Assembly (NCBI RefSeq): GCF_000482325.1
Contig: NZ_KI535295.1
Coordinates: 1-64,000 of the forward strand
Reading direction: 5' to 3'
DNA from: Bacillus sp. UNC438CL73TsuS30
GTDB lineage: Bacteria > Bacillota > Bacilli > Bacillales > Cytobacillaceae
DNA length: 64,000 nucleotides
A model generated the notes under the pieces. The model worked only from the letters and a program-made list of their open reading frames with translations, was not told the DNA's origin and ran no database searches. How positions within the stretch are numbered: the stretch's first letter is position 1; each line of letters starts with the position of its first letter. Position numbers and translations under genes: made by a program. Below, piece after piece: positions 54,234 to 62,882 of this stretch.

Positions 54234-57200
54234 TTAAACGGAAATTTCGCCAGATTGTTTTTGACGAATTCGTTGTTTTTTTGCTTTTTTAAAGTGGAAT
54301 AATTCGTAAATCACCGGAATGACCACAAGAGTTAAAAGCGTCGCAACAGCAAGCCCGCCAATCACGACGATCGCAAGACTTTGGGAAACAAGATTCCCTG
54401 TTTCCGCCTTTTTAAACAATAGCGGTAGCATGGCTGAGATTGTCGCAACGGCAGTCATCAAAATCGGTCTCATACGAATAGAAGCAGCTTCGACAATCGC
54501 ATCGCGAATAATCATCTTTTGTTCATTTTGTTTGATTCGATCTAGAAGTACAATCGCATTTGTGACTACAATTCCAATTAACATCAAGGCACCGAGCAGG
54601 GATGTAATATCAACCGTAATTCTGCTGATGAGTAAGGCAAGCACAGCCCCCACAGCCGCAAGTGGTAAAGAGAATAATATTGAAATCGGAGCTCGAATCG
54701 TTTTAAAGGTAATGACCATAATTAAAAAGACGATTCCAATTGAAGCTCCCATTGTCATAAATAAATCAGTGAAATCATCCGCCTGTTGTGCGCTTGCTCC
54801 CCCGATAAAGACTTCAACACCTGAAGGCAGCTTGATTCCTTTATGAGCCTTTTTATCACCATTGATAATTTTAGCGATCTCAGTAGAAACCTTCGAAAGC
54901 TTCGTCGGGTCAACAGTGGCGGTGACTTGAATATAAGGGTCGCCGTCTTTATGGAACTGGTTTGTTGGTTTTTCTTCTTTTATTAATTTTGCCACCGACG
55001 AAACAGGTGCGGAACCGGATGCAGTCATTACAGGAATATCTTTCAAATCCTTGGGTGATTTCGGATCTAAAACAGGGTTAAGAAATACTGCAGTTTCTTG
55101 GTCATTTAAATCCATGGAACCTAGCGGTGTTCGATTTAGCATTACAGACAGCTGCTGGGCCACTTGAGACGGATTTCCTTTTTCAGGGTTCACTTCAAGC
55201 GAGTAAACTGTCTTCTTTGCATCTTCGTTGGTCTCCAATTTCTCAATTCCGTCAATTTCTTTTATTTTTTCTTTAATTAAGGTTGAAACGGACTCAAGCT
55301 TGGTTAGCTGGTCGCCGACGACATCAATTGTAATTTGCGGGTTTCCGCCACCCATTAAGGACGATGCAGCAACGGTAAGCGTTGCATTTGGAAATTGATT
55401 TTTTTGAGCTTCTATTTTTTTGATTAATTGATCAGTGTTGTCCTTATCCTTTAATACAATATTAATGTTAGCTTTCGTAGGAGAGTCGATTGCCCCAAAC
55501 TTTGCTGCATCCGCATTGTTTCCGAGCATTGTAAATTCATCTTTAACTTCCTTCTGGGCAAGAATAAACTTTTCAAGCTTTAATGTTCCATTTTTCACTT
55601 CTCCTATTGGTGTATCATTTGGATAATTAAGTACAGTCTGGACAAAATCCGCTGAAGAGTTGTCTACAGCACCTTTTGGCATAACGGAATAGACTCCAAT
55701 GGAACCTGCGAATAACAAAAAGGAAAGTGAGAGGATGATCCACTTATGGTTAAGCGACCAAGTGACCAATCCGATAAATTTTTTTGACGGTTTATGTTCA
55801 GGAAGTTTTGCATTTTTTAAAAGCCCTGCACTCATTAAAGGAACAACGGTTAGGGCGACGATTAATGAAGCAAGCAATGAGTAGGTAATCGTTAAAGCGA
55901 ATGGCATTAAAAAGTCCTGTAATCCGCCATTAACTAATCCGATAGGCAAAAACACAGCAACTGTTGTTAAGGTAGAGGCCGTAATGGCTGAGGATACCTC
56001 TTTCGCTGCATCCATTACTAATTGTATCGAAAATTTTTCATTTTGCATTTTCCTGAAGATATTTTCAATTACTACAATACTATCATCTACTAAACGACCT
56101 ACTGCTACCGCAACACCGCCCAAGGTTAAAATATTTAAAGTAACACCGGAGCGGGATAACAAGAATAATGTAAAGGCTAATGACAATGGAATCGAGACGA
56201 TTGTAATAAATGTAGATCGGATATTTCTTAAGAAGAGCATAATCACAATCGTTGCAAATAGGGCTCCTAGCAGAACTTCCTTCATCATCGACGTTACAGA
56301 TGTTTTCACCATATCCGCGGTCGCTACAATCACGGATGTATTCAGTTGGTTATATTTTTTGTTTATTTTTTTTGTGACATCTCTTAAGTCTTTACTTATG
56401 GCTACAGCATTTGATTGACTATCCTTTGTTACAATTAGCAATAATCCGTCCGCTCCGTTGATTCGAGTCATCGTATCTTGTGGTTTGGTAACGGTAATAG
56501 AAGCAATATCCTTTAAATGAACACCTGGCGCAACGGTAAGGTTTTCTAAAGAAGATAAACGGTCGATGTTTCCAATTACTTTAATATTACTTGCTTTACC
56601 TTCAATTGTTTTTTCACCAATTGCAATTGCGCTATTTTGTCCTTGGAGAACACCCATCACGGATTGAATGGTTACTTTTTTCTCTGATAATAATGAGTTG
56701 TTTACTTTTACAGAAACATAGGAGCTGGCCATTCCATAGGTTTGAATGGATGCCACACCTTTAATATCTTTAAAAAGTGGAACGATTTTTTTGTCGGCAA
56801 ATTTTAAATTTCCCGGGGTTAATCCTTCTTTAAAGGTTACAGCTACGTCTGCGATGGGAATCATGGAGGTATTTAATTGAACGACAGTGGGCTTTGAAAC
56901 ATTTTCAGGTAGATGAACATTGGACAATACCTCCTGCACTTCTTGTTTTGCTTCTTTCATGTCGGTTTTAGAATCATAATTAATATCAACTTTAGCGTAG
57001 CCATCACCTGTTGTTGAGAAGATATTCTTTTTCCCTTTTACACCTGAAATCGACTCTTCAATTGGGGTTGTCACCTGATCCTCCATTGTTTTTGAATCAG
57101 TGCCTTGCCCCATAACAATAATCGATATTTGTGGATTGTCGGCAGAAGGTAAGAATTCCATCGGTAAGGTGAAATAACTTGCCACCCCCATGATTAGAAT

Positions 57201-57263
57201 TAGAATCGACATAATCCACATCGCGGCTTTGTTCCGGAAGGACCATTTTGTAAACCAAGACAT
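54234..57263 (-). CDS. RND efflux transporter, SwrC/AcrB type
   Basis: 1009 aa with 12 membrane helices and two large outer loops. Recognised by FRNKAAMWIMSILI start, LPMEFLPSADNPQISI, GRLVDDSIVVIENI (proton-relay Asp) and the second-repeat LIGIVVTNAIVLLDRI. Closest in layout to B. subtilis SwrC (YerP), which exports surfactin and helps swarming. No membrane-fusion protein is adjacent, in line with a Gram-positive pump. AGGAG lies about 11 bases before the ATG, directly after a long inverted repeat. Confidence 0.92.
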   Translation of the reverse strand: MSWFTKWSFRNKAAMWIMSILILIMGVASYFTLPMEFLPSADNPQISIIVMGQGTDSKTMEDQVTTPIEESISGVKGKKNIFSTTGDGYAKVDINYDSKTDMKEAKQEVQEVLSNVHLPENVSKPTVVQLNTSMIPIADVAVTFKEGLTPGNLKFADKKIVPLFKDIKGVASIQTYGMASSYVSVKVNNSLLSEKKVTIQSVMGVLQGQNSAIAIGEKTIEGKASNIKVIGNIDRLSSLENLTVAPGVHLKDIASITVTKPQDTMTRINGADGLLLIVTKDSQSNAVAISKDLRDVTKKINKKYNQLNTSVIVATADMVKTSVTSMMKEVLLGALFATIVIMLFLRNIRSTFITIVSIPLSLAFTLFLLSRSGVTLNILTLGGVAVAVGRLVDDSIVVIENIFRKMQNEKFSIQLVMDAAKEVSSAITASTLTTVAVFLPIGLVNGGLQDFLMPFALTITYSLLASLIVALTVVPLMSAGLLKNAKLPEHKPSKKFIGLVTWSLNHKWIILSLSFLLFAGSIGVYSVMPKGAVDNSSADFVQTVLNYPNDTPIGEVKNGTLKLEKFILAQKEVKDEFTMLGNNADAAKFGAIDSPTKANINIVLKDKDNTDQLIKKIEAQKNQFPNATLTVAASSLMGGGNPQITIDVVGDQLTKLESVSTLIKEKIKEIDGIEKLETNEDAKKTVYSLEVNPEKGNPSQVAQQLSVMLNRTPLGSMDLNDQETAVFLNPVLDPKSPKDLKDIPVMTASGSAPVSSVAKLIKEEKPTNQFHKDGDPYIQVTATVDPTKLSKVSTEIAKIINGDKKAHKGIKLPSGVEVFIGGASAQQADDFTDLFMTMGASIGIVFLIMVITFKTIRAPISILFSLPLAAVGAVLALLISRITVDITSLLGALMLIGIVVTNAIVLLDRIKQNEQKMIIRDAIVEAASIRMRPILMTAVATISAMLPLLFKKAETGNLVSQSLAIVVIGGLAVATLLTLVVIPVIYELFHFKKAKKQRIRQKQSGEISV

Positions 57264-57279
57264 ATTTCATTTTCTCTCC

Positions 57280-57313
57280 TCTTATGGTTATTTTTTCCTA
57301 TACAACCATAAGA
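57280..57313. promoter_or_regulatory. Inverted repeat in the leader of the RND pump
   Basis: Perfect 10-bp arms TCTTATGGTT / AACCATAAGA separated by 14 bases. On the minus strand the second arm touches the AGGAG ribosome binding site, so it could be an operator or an RNA hairpin. Confidence 0.55.
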
Positions 57314-57385
57314 ATATTATCATAATAAAATGGAAAATAAAACTATTTATTTAATAATTTTCTAGATAATTTTGTTAAGTTTATG

Positions 57386-57961
57386 TTAAAACGTATGGGG
57401 TCTGCTTGTAACAGTTACGGTGGTCATGAGACCGACAAATATAATCGTTACTAGTGAATAAAAGAACTTTTCGAGGCCAACCACTTGGATACCGCTTGTA
57501 ATCACGAGACCATCGATTAAGAAAATAATAATTCCTATATTTATAGAAGTAAATTTTGTGAGAAGCTGGGCGAGAAGATCTGTTCCACCTGTACTTGTTT
57601 CATAGCGAAGCATGAGTCCAATACCAATTCCAACGAGAATTCCGCCAATAATCGTACTTGGTAAAATTCCTATATTAATTTTCCCGTCCATGAACGAAAA
57701 CAAATCAATACAAAAGGAAGATATGATTAGTCCATGTAAGCTGTAAAAGAAATAACGCCGTTCAAAAAACCAAGCCAAGATATAAAGCGGCAGGCTTAAA
57801 ATAATCATACTTAAACCTGTCGGCCACCCGTAAAAATAATGGATGATTAATCCGATTCCAATTACTCCGCCATCTAGCAGATGATAGGGAACTAGAAATC
57901 CATTTACGCCTAAACTTAACAGCAAACTGCCAATAAGCATCGCTACTATTTTTTGTTTCAT
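57386..57961 (-). CDS. YitT-family membrane protein, short form
   Basis: 191 aa with five to six membrane helices. GVNGFLVPYHLLDGGVIGIGL and LRYETSTGGTDLLAQLL are the two signature repeats of YitT membrane proteins. The usual C-terminal DUF2179 domain (about 80 aa) is absent. Function unknown. Confidence 0.82.
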   Translation of the reverse strand: MKQKIVAMLIGSLLLSLGVNGFLVPYHLLDGGVIGIGLIIHYFYGWPTGLSMIILSLPLYILAWFFERRYFFYSLHGLIISSFCIDLFSFMDGKINIGILPSTIIGGILVGIGIGLMLRYETSTGGTDLLAQLLTKFTSINIGIIIFLIDGLVITSGIQVVGLEKFFYSLVTIIFVGLMTTVTVTSRPHTF

Positions 57962-58033
57962 CCTATTTCACCCCATACTTGTCCCTTTAATTAAAAAATA
58001 TGAAAAGGAATCTAAATTAGAAGTGAAAACATA

Positions 58034-58067
58034 AAAAAGAGGAAGAATCAATCGATTCTTCCTCTTA
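58034..58067 (-). terminator. Terminator of the peptide transporter
   Basis: 13-bp stem AAGAGGAAGAATC / GATTCTTCCTCTT followed by T6 on the minus strand, just past the stop codon. Confidence 0.88.
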
Positions 58068-58072
58068 AAGGC

Positions 58073-59476
58073 TTATTTTGAACTTTCTTCGGTCATTCGT
58101 TGAAGTTTTCCAGAAAGGGCTAATAAAACTAATCCAAGTACGATAGCCAATAGACCAATTACACTGAAAATTTCAAAGTAACCTAGTGACTGTGTTAGTG
58201 CCGCTAATTGTCCTGCAAGAATGTTTGCAACCCCGGAACCGGCAAGCCATACACCCATTAATAGGGATGCAAGTTTAATTGGTGCAATTTTACTTACAAG
58301 TGATAAACCAACTGGAGAAAGAAGTAATTCTCCGAGTGTATGCATTAAGTAGGTTAAGACAATGATCATCATGTTTGCTTTCATTGCGATATGATGATCG
58401 TCGCTGCCTGTTTTTAATACAGCTAATAAAAGAATCATATATCCTAAACCTAAAAGCACCATACCTAATCCCATTTTTTTAGGACCGCTCATATCACCGC
58501 GTTTCGTATAAGAAAGCTTTAACCATAAAGCAGAAAGGATTGGTGCAAGGATAACAATAAATAGTGGATTTAAAGATTGGAACCAAGCTGTTGGCACCGT
58601 AAATCCGAAGAGGTCACGGTCAACGAAGCGATCCGTATAAAGTGTTAAGGAACTTCCTGCTTGTTCAAACCCTGCCCAGAAGAATACGACAAACGCAGTA
58701 AGGATAAAAATAACGGCTGTACGTTTCTTTTCAATCTTTGTTAAAGGCTGTTTATTTAATGTTGCATTTGTTGTTTTCGATGCAACTTTACCCGTTGGCT
58801 TTTTACCAATGTCACCTAAATAACGATTGCCAAAAAGGTTAAAAATTAACTGTCCAATAATCATACCGATGGAAGCAGCTAAGAAGCCATATTTGAATCC
58901 GTGATGAACCACACCATTAATTGTTGTCTTGAAAAGGTCATCTGATAAATATCCAACTACTAAAGGAGAGAAAAAGGCACCAACGTTAATCCCCATATAG
59001 AAGATGGTGAAAGCGCCATCACGACGACGGTCATCTGGAGCATATAATTCACCAACAATGGTAGAGATATTTGGTTTAAAGAAACCGTTTCCAACGATAA
59101 GTAATACTAATCCAAGATAGAAAGCTGCTTTACTTTGATCGGCAAATAATGCAAAGTTACCAACCGCCATAATAATTCCGCCTAGAGTGATCGCGAGGCG
59201 TCTACCTAAAAATCTATCAGATAAATAACCGCCAACCATTGGTGTAAAATAAACTGCACCTGTAAAGAATCCATAAATACTCATCGCAGTAGCATCGCTA
59301 AATCCTAACCCACCGCTTACGAATTCTGTTGTAAGGTATAATACAAGGATTGCACGCATTCCGTAATAGCTAAATCTTTCCCACATTTCTGTGAAAAATA
59401 GTAAGTACAGGCCAGGTGGATGCTTTTTTGCAACTTTAGCCTGCTCGGACTGTTTTATTGAAGCTGTATTGTCCAT
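58073..59476 (-). CDS. dtpT: Proton-dependent di/tripeptide transporter (POT/PTR family)
   Basis: About 467 aa, 14 membrane helices. POT signatures: ExxERFxYYG (EMWERFSYYGMRAIL), GGYLSDRFLGRR, and FTIFYMGINVGAFFSP (PTR2 motif). Imports small peptides with protons. ATG at 59476 follows AGGAGG with 6-base spacing; seven upstream codons are unsupported. Confidence 0.92.
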   Translation of the reverse strand: MDNTASIKQSEQAKVAKKHPPGLYLLFFTEMWERFSYYGMRAILVLYLTTEFVSGGLGFSDATAMSIYGFFTGAVYFTPMVGGYLSDRFLGRRLAITLGGIIMAVGNFALFADQSKAAFYLGLVLLIVGNGFFKPNISTIVGELYAPDDRRRDGAFTIFYMGINVGAFFSPLVVGYLSDDLFKTTINGVVHHGFKYGFLAASIGMIIGQLIFNLFGNRYLGDIGKKPTGKVASKTTNATLNKQPLTKIEKKRTAVIFILTAFVVFFWAGFEQAGSSLTLYTDRFVDRDLFGFTVPTAWFQSLNPLFIVILAPILSALWLKLSYTKRGDMSGPKKMGLGMVLLGLGYMILLLAVLKTGSDDHHIAMKANMMIIVLTYLMHTLGELLLSPVGLSLVSKIAPIKLASLLMGVWLAGSGVANILAGQLAALTQSLGYFEIFSVIGLLAIVLGLVLLALSGKLQRMTEESSK

Positions 59477-59517
59477 TGTATACCTCCTAATGTCCATGAT
59501 AAAAAGATTATGTTATT

Positions 59518-59546
59518 ATTCTAAATTAATAAATAGAGAACTTCAA
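59518..59546 (-). promoter_or_regulatory. Promoter of the peptide transporter
   Basis: Minus strand TTGAAG (59541-59546), 17-bp spacer, TAGAAT (59518-59523), 42 bases before the start codon. Confidence 0.65.
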
Positions 59547-59711
59547 TAGAAAATTACAACAGTAAAAAGAGTTGATATATTAGGAATTAACGGAATTATA
59601 CACATTGTTTTTAATATACCGAAAGTAAGGAATTAACTATTTTAAAATAATTTTCAGATTAATTAATTACCAGGGAAAGACCTAAAAGAAGGAGTCAATA
59701 AAATAATGGAA

Positions 59712-59745
59712 CAAAAAAGACCAGATCATGTGAACTCTGGTCTTT
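59712..59745 (-). terminator. Terminator of the DUF47-pit operon
   Basis: Minus strand AAAGACCAGA / TCTGGTCTTT stem with T6, 6 bases past the stop codon. Confidence 0.85.
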
Positions 59746-59750
59746 AATGA

Positions 59751-60752
59751 TTAAAAAATGAGATCAAGAAGGAAAAACAAAACGGATGCTAATAATGCTG
59801 AGATAGGCAAGGTGATGACCCATGTAATGATCATCCGCTGAGCTGTATCCCATTTAACCCCTTTAATCCGGTGCGCAGAACCTACACCTAAAATTCCGGA
59901 TGAAATAACATGTGTTGTACTAACAGGTAAATGGATGTAGGTTGCACCAAAGATAATGGCAGCACCTGTTAAGTCAGCAGCCACCCCGTTAATCGGACGA
60001 ATTTTCATGATTTTTCCGCCAACCGTCTTAATAATTTTCCAGCCGCCAATGGATGTTCCAAGTCCCATTGCGATCGCACAGGAAATTTGAACCCAAAGGG
60101 GAACTTCTGCGTTATGAGGAAGAATATTATTTGCAATTAATGCCATCGTGATTATCCCCATCGACTTTTGTGCATCGTTTGTTCCATGTGAATAAGATTG
60201 CAATGCTGCTGTCCCAATTTGAATATATCGGAAGTTCCGATTGGTTTTTGTTAAATTAAAATTTTTAAATACTACTTTAAAAATGCTGTAAACAATATAA
60301 CCGACAACGAAAGCTAAAATCGGTGAAAGAATAAGTGCTTCAAGAATCTTTATAAATCCGGTATAGTTTAACGCTGCAAATCCTTCTGCAGCAATGGCTG
60401 CTCCTGCTATCGAACCAATAATGGCATGTGAAGAGCTGCTCGGAATTCCGAAATACCATGTGACTAGGTTCCAAATAATCGCTGAGAGGATTGCTGCAAG
60501 AATAACGACGGATCCATTGTGAAGGGTAAAGGGATCAACAATATCCTTTGAAATGGACTTTGCAACACCAGTAAATGTCATCGCTCCAATAAAATTCATT
60601 ACTGCAGCTAAAAGAATTGCATGTCTTGGCTTTAATGCTTTTGTAGATACAGATGTTGCAATAGCGTTGGCTGTATCATGAAAACCATTTATGAAATCAA
60701 ATGCCAAGGCACCTATAACAATTAATATCGTTAGGATAAAAATTAAGCTCAT
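59751..60752 (-). CDS. pit: Low-affinity inorganic phosphate transporter
   Basis: 333 aa, about ten membrane helices. PiT signatures FDFINGFHDTANAIATSVST and the second repeat SYSHGTNDAQKSMGII; IPSSSSHAIIGS and LPVSTTHVISSGILG are also conserved. Carries metal-phosphate with protons. Begins 11 bases after the DUF47 gene, the same pairing as ykaA-pit in B. subtilis. Confidence 0.95.
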   Translation of the reverse strand: MSLIFILTILIVIGALAFDFINGFHDTANAIATSVSTKALKPRHAILLAAVMNFIGAMTFTGVAKSISKDIVDPFTLHNGSVVILAAILSAIIWNLVTWYFGIPSSSSHAIIGSIAGAAIAAEGFAALNYTGFIKILEALILSPILAFVVGYIVYSIFKVVFKNFNLTKTNRNFRYIQIGTAALQSYSHGTNDAQKSMGIITMALIANNILPHNAEVPLWVQISCAIAMGLGTSIGGWKIIKTVGGKIMKIRPINGVAADLTGAAIIFGATYIHLPVSTTHVISSGILGVGSAHRIKGVKWDTAQRMIITWVITLPISALLASVLFFLLDLIF

Positions 60753-60763
60753 ATGATTGCTCC

Positions 60764-61381
60764 TTACGCATTTTTCATTATGATGGTTTCAAGTGTATTG
60801 GCAACTTCCTGACAGCTATCGGCAATGTCTTCAAATGTTTCATAAATTTCTTTGTATTGAATGATACGAATTGGATCCTTTTCGGTAGCGAATAAATTTT
60901 TAATCGATTGTCGTAAAATATTATCGCATTTTGATTCGAAATCTTTAATTTTAATAGCATGTTCTCTTATTTGAGGTAATTTTTTATTAGAAAGAAGTCC
61001 AACAGCTTTATCGATTTCGTGTACACTGCCTTGAATGGCCTCAACAAATTTAAGCATAAAGTCATCAGCTTGTGTGATGGAGTACATTTCGAATAATGCC
61101 GCGCAGCCTTCAAGCCCGTCCAGTACATCATCCATACTCATCGCAAGGTGGAGAATATCTTCCCGTTCAATTGGAGTAATAAAGGCGTCATTTAATTCTT
61201 TAATGATTTCATGTACAAATGAATCTCCTTTTGACTCATATTCCTTCATTTTTTCAGAAAAAATCTTTAAATCACTAATGGTTTTTAATTTATATTCGGT
61301 AAAGAAATTTACACTTTCTTTTGAATTAGAAGAAATATTGTTTAACAAAACTGAAAACTTGTCATGTTTTTTGAATGCCAT
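60764..61381 (-). CDS. DUF47 / PhoU-like Pit accessory protein
   Basis: 205 aa, all-helical PhoU-like fold: E-rich metal motifs YESKGDSFVHEI and FESKCDNILRQ mark the two repeats, with IEREDILHLAMSMDDVLD between. Thought to control phosphate flux through the cognate Pit transporter. GGGGGT precedes the ATG. First gene of the pair; PhoP-box-like repeats lie upstream. Confidence 0.92.
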   Translation of the reverse strand: MAFKKHDKFSVLLNNISSNSKESVNFFTEYKLKTISDLKIFSEKMKEYESKGDSFVHEIIKELNDAFITPIEREDILHLAMSMDDVLDGLEGCAALFEMYSITQADDFMLKFVEAIQGSVHEIDKAVGLLSNKKLPQIREHAIKIKDFESKCDNILRQSIKNLFATEKDPIRIIQYKEIYETFEDIADSCQEVANTLETIIMKNA

Positions 61382-61466
61382 AGTCTATTTACCCCCATAT
61401 AATTGTTGAAAAGTTGTCATTACCGAAAAATATTCTATCTGATAAATGTCGAAAAAAGAATTATTT

Positions 61467-61492
61467 TTAACAAACTTTACAAAAACTTAACA
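61467..61492 (+). promoter_or_regulatory. PhoP-box-like direct repeats upstream of DUF47-pit
   Basis: TTAACA (61467), TTTACA (61476), TTAACA (61487) on the plus strand, 9-11 bp apart, like the TT(A/T)ACA repeats bound by PhoP. The remainder of 61382-61593 holds nothing else I can name. Confidence 0.4.
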
Positions 61493-61593
61493 TTAGAATT
61501 TTCTGAAAATGGATATATATATGGCTTAATAGATACCTAATACTTTTACCAAATAAATGATTTTTATGTGTAAATGAAAAGAAGTGACTAGGT

Positions 61594-61642
61594 TGACGAA
61601 TCATTTGGAAAGGAATATAATTGTCTCGAATTAGAGATAATC
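61594..61642 (+). promoter_or_regulatory. Promoter of the pirin gene with MhqR-like operator
   Basis: TTGACG (61594-61599), 17-bp spacer, TATAAT (61617-61622), followed at once by an inverted repeat with core TCTCGAATTAGAGA (61625-61638). This is very close to the ATCTCGAATTCGAGAT dyad bound by the MarR-type quinone sensor MhqR in B. subtilis. Confidence 0.6.
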
Positions 61643-61715
61643 AGTTTTGAGATTTTATAAGAATTCATAAGGATAAAGTAATCATGAATCATTAAATCGT
61701 AAGGAGTGTTTATAC

Positions 61716-62417
61716 ATGTTTGATATTTATAAGGCGGAGGAAAGATATACTGCAGATCATGGCTGGCTTAAAAGTAATTTTAGTTTTTCTTTTGCTGAGT
61801 ATTATGATCCTGCCAATATGCAGTTTGGACCAATGCGTGTTTTAAATGATGATATCGTTCAGCCATTAAGAGGGTTTGGAGCTCATCCCCACCGTGAAAT
61901 GGAGATTGTTTCAATCGTTTTAAAAGGACAATTAAAGCATGAGGATAGTACAGGGAAAAGTGCTGTCACCACATTTGGCGGTATTCAACGAATGTCGGCA
62001 GGAACAGGAGTTGTCCATTCAGAGGTAAATCCTTCCGGAGATGAGGAAGTAAACTTTTTACAATTATGGTTTATGCCTGAGGAATACGGACTCACACCAT
62101 CATATGAAAGAACCGATTTTGATCCTGCTAAAATGAAAAATGCCCTTTTACCAGTTGTTTCAAAACAAAATGGTGAGAATGTAGCTTATATCCATCAAGA
62201 TCTTACGATATATTTATCAGAATTAGAGTCAGAAAAGGATCTTAGTTTTCATCAGGAAACAGGACGGAGAATTTTTTTCTTTCTGCTTGAAGGGGAAGTA
62301 ATCCTTAATCAGGACCAACATTTAAAAAGACGGGATTCTGCTCGTATAACAGAAACAGAGAATTTACAAATTAAAGCCGTAAAGAATGCAAAATTCATGC
62401 TTATTGATTTACCTTAA
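61716..62417 (+). CDS. Pirin-family protein (quercetinase-like cupin)
   Basis: 233 aa bicupin. Pirin motif with metal ligands: GFGAHPHREMEIVSIVLKG (His, His), GVVHSEVNPS (His) and the following Glu. E. coli YhhW of this family oxidises quercetin; B. subtilis members are linked to quinone or flavonoid stress. AAGGAGTG precedes the ATG. The MhqR-like operator in its promoter supports a role in quinone/aromatic defence. Monocistronic. Confidence 0.9.
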   Translation: MFDIYKAEERYTADHGWLKSNFSFSFAEYYDPANMQFGPMRVLNDDIVQPLRGFGAHPHREMEIVSIVLKGQLKHEDSTGKSAVTTFGGIQRMSAGTGVVHSEVNPSGDEEVNFLQLWFMPEEYGLTPSYERTDFDPAKMKNALLPVVSKQNGENVAYIHQDLTIYLSELESEKDLSFHQETGRRIFFFLLEGEVILNQDQHLKRRDSARITETENLQIKAVKNAKFMLIDLP

Positions 62418-62437
62418 ATCATAAATCCCGACCTTAT

Positions 62438-62474
62438 AAAGAAGAACCGGATGTTTAATCCGGTTCTTCTTTAT
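62438..62474 (+). terminator. Terminator of the pirin gene
   Basis: Perfect 15-bp stem AAAGAAGAACCGGAT / ATCCGGTTCTTCTTT with a five-base loop. Confidence 0.88.
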
Positions 62475-62588
62475 ATATATGATTAGAAGGATAAATTTTG
62501 GGTACTTTATACATACAAGCAATTCAGTACATGGAACTGAATGCTTGTATCAAATGAAATAATGAATACTAAAAAGGAGTGTTCGCAG

Positions 62589-62846
62589 GTGAGCTTCATT
62601 TGGTCATTAATCGTAGGTGGTATTATTGGATGGTTAGCAGGCCTTATCGTGGGAAGAAATATTCCAGGTGGCGTTATTGGTAATATAATTGCGGGGTTTG
62701 TTGGGGCGTGGCTTGGGTCATTAATTTTGGGAAATTGGGGCCCTAATGTTGCAAACTTCGCCATTATCCCGGCAGTCATCGGGGCAGTAGTTCTAGTCTT
62801 CCTGCTAAGTCTAGTGATGAGAGCCTTCCGAAAAACAGATCGTTAA
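62589..62846 (+). CDS. GlsB/YeaQ/YmgE-family membrane protein
   Basis: 85 aa with three membrane helices. SFIWSLIVGGIIGWLAGLIV then GRNIPGGVIGNIIAGFVGAW.G is the transglycosylase-associated protein (PF04226) pattern, often linked to general or envelope stress. GTG start at 62589 follows AAGGAGTG at nine bases; upstream in-frame codons are unsupported. Confidence 0.88.
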   Translation: MSFIWSLIVGGIIGWLAGLIVGRNIPGGVIGNIIAGFVGAWLGSLILGNWGPNVANFAIIPAVIGAVVLVFLLSLVMRAFRKTDR

Positions 62847-62849
62847 AGC

Positions 62850-62880
62850 AAAAAGCCTCCAATTTTCGGAGGCTTTTTGT
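62850..62880. terminator. Bidirectional terminator between the GlsB-like and RluA-type genes
   Basis: AAAAAGCCTCC / GGAGGCTTTTT stem, T5 on both strands. Confidence 0.9.
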
Positions 62881-62882
62881 TA

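Noticed and set aside
54319..54846. Plus-strand 175-codon frame inside the RND pump gene
   Set aside because: Antisense shadow of a conserved membrane protein; no ribosome binding site or recognisable family. The same holds for 55984-56418.
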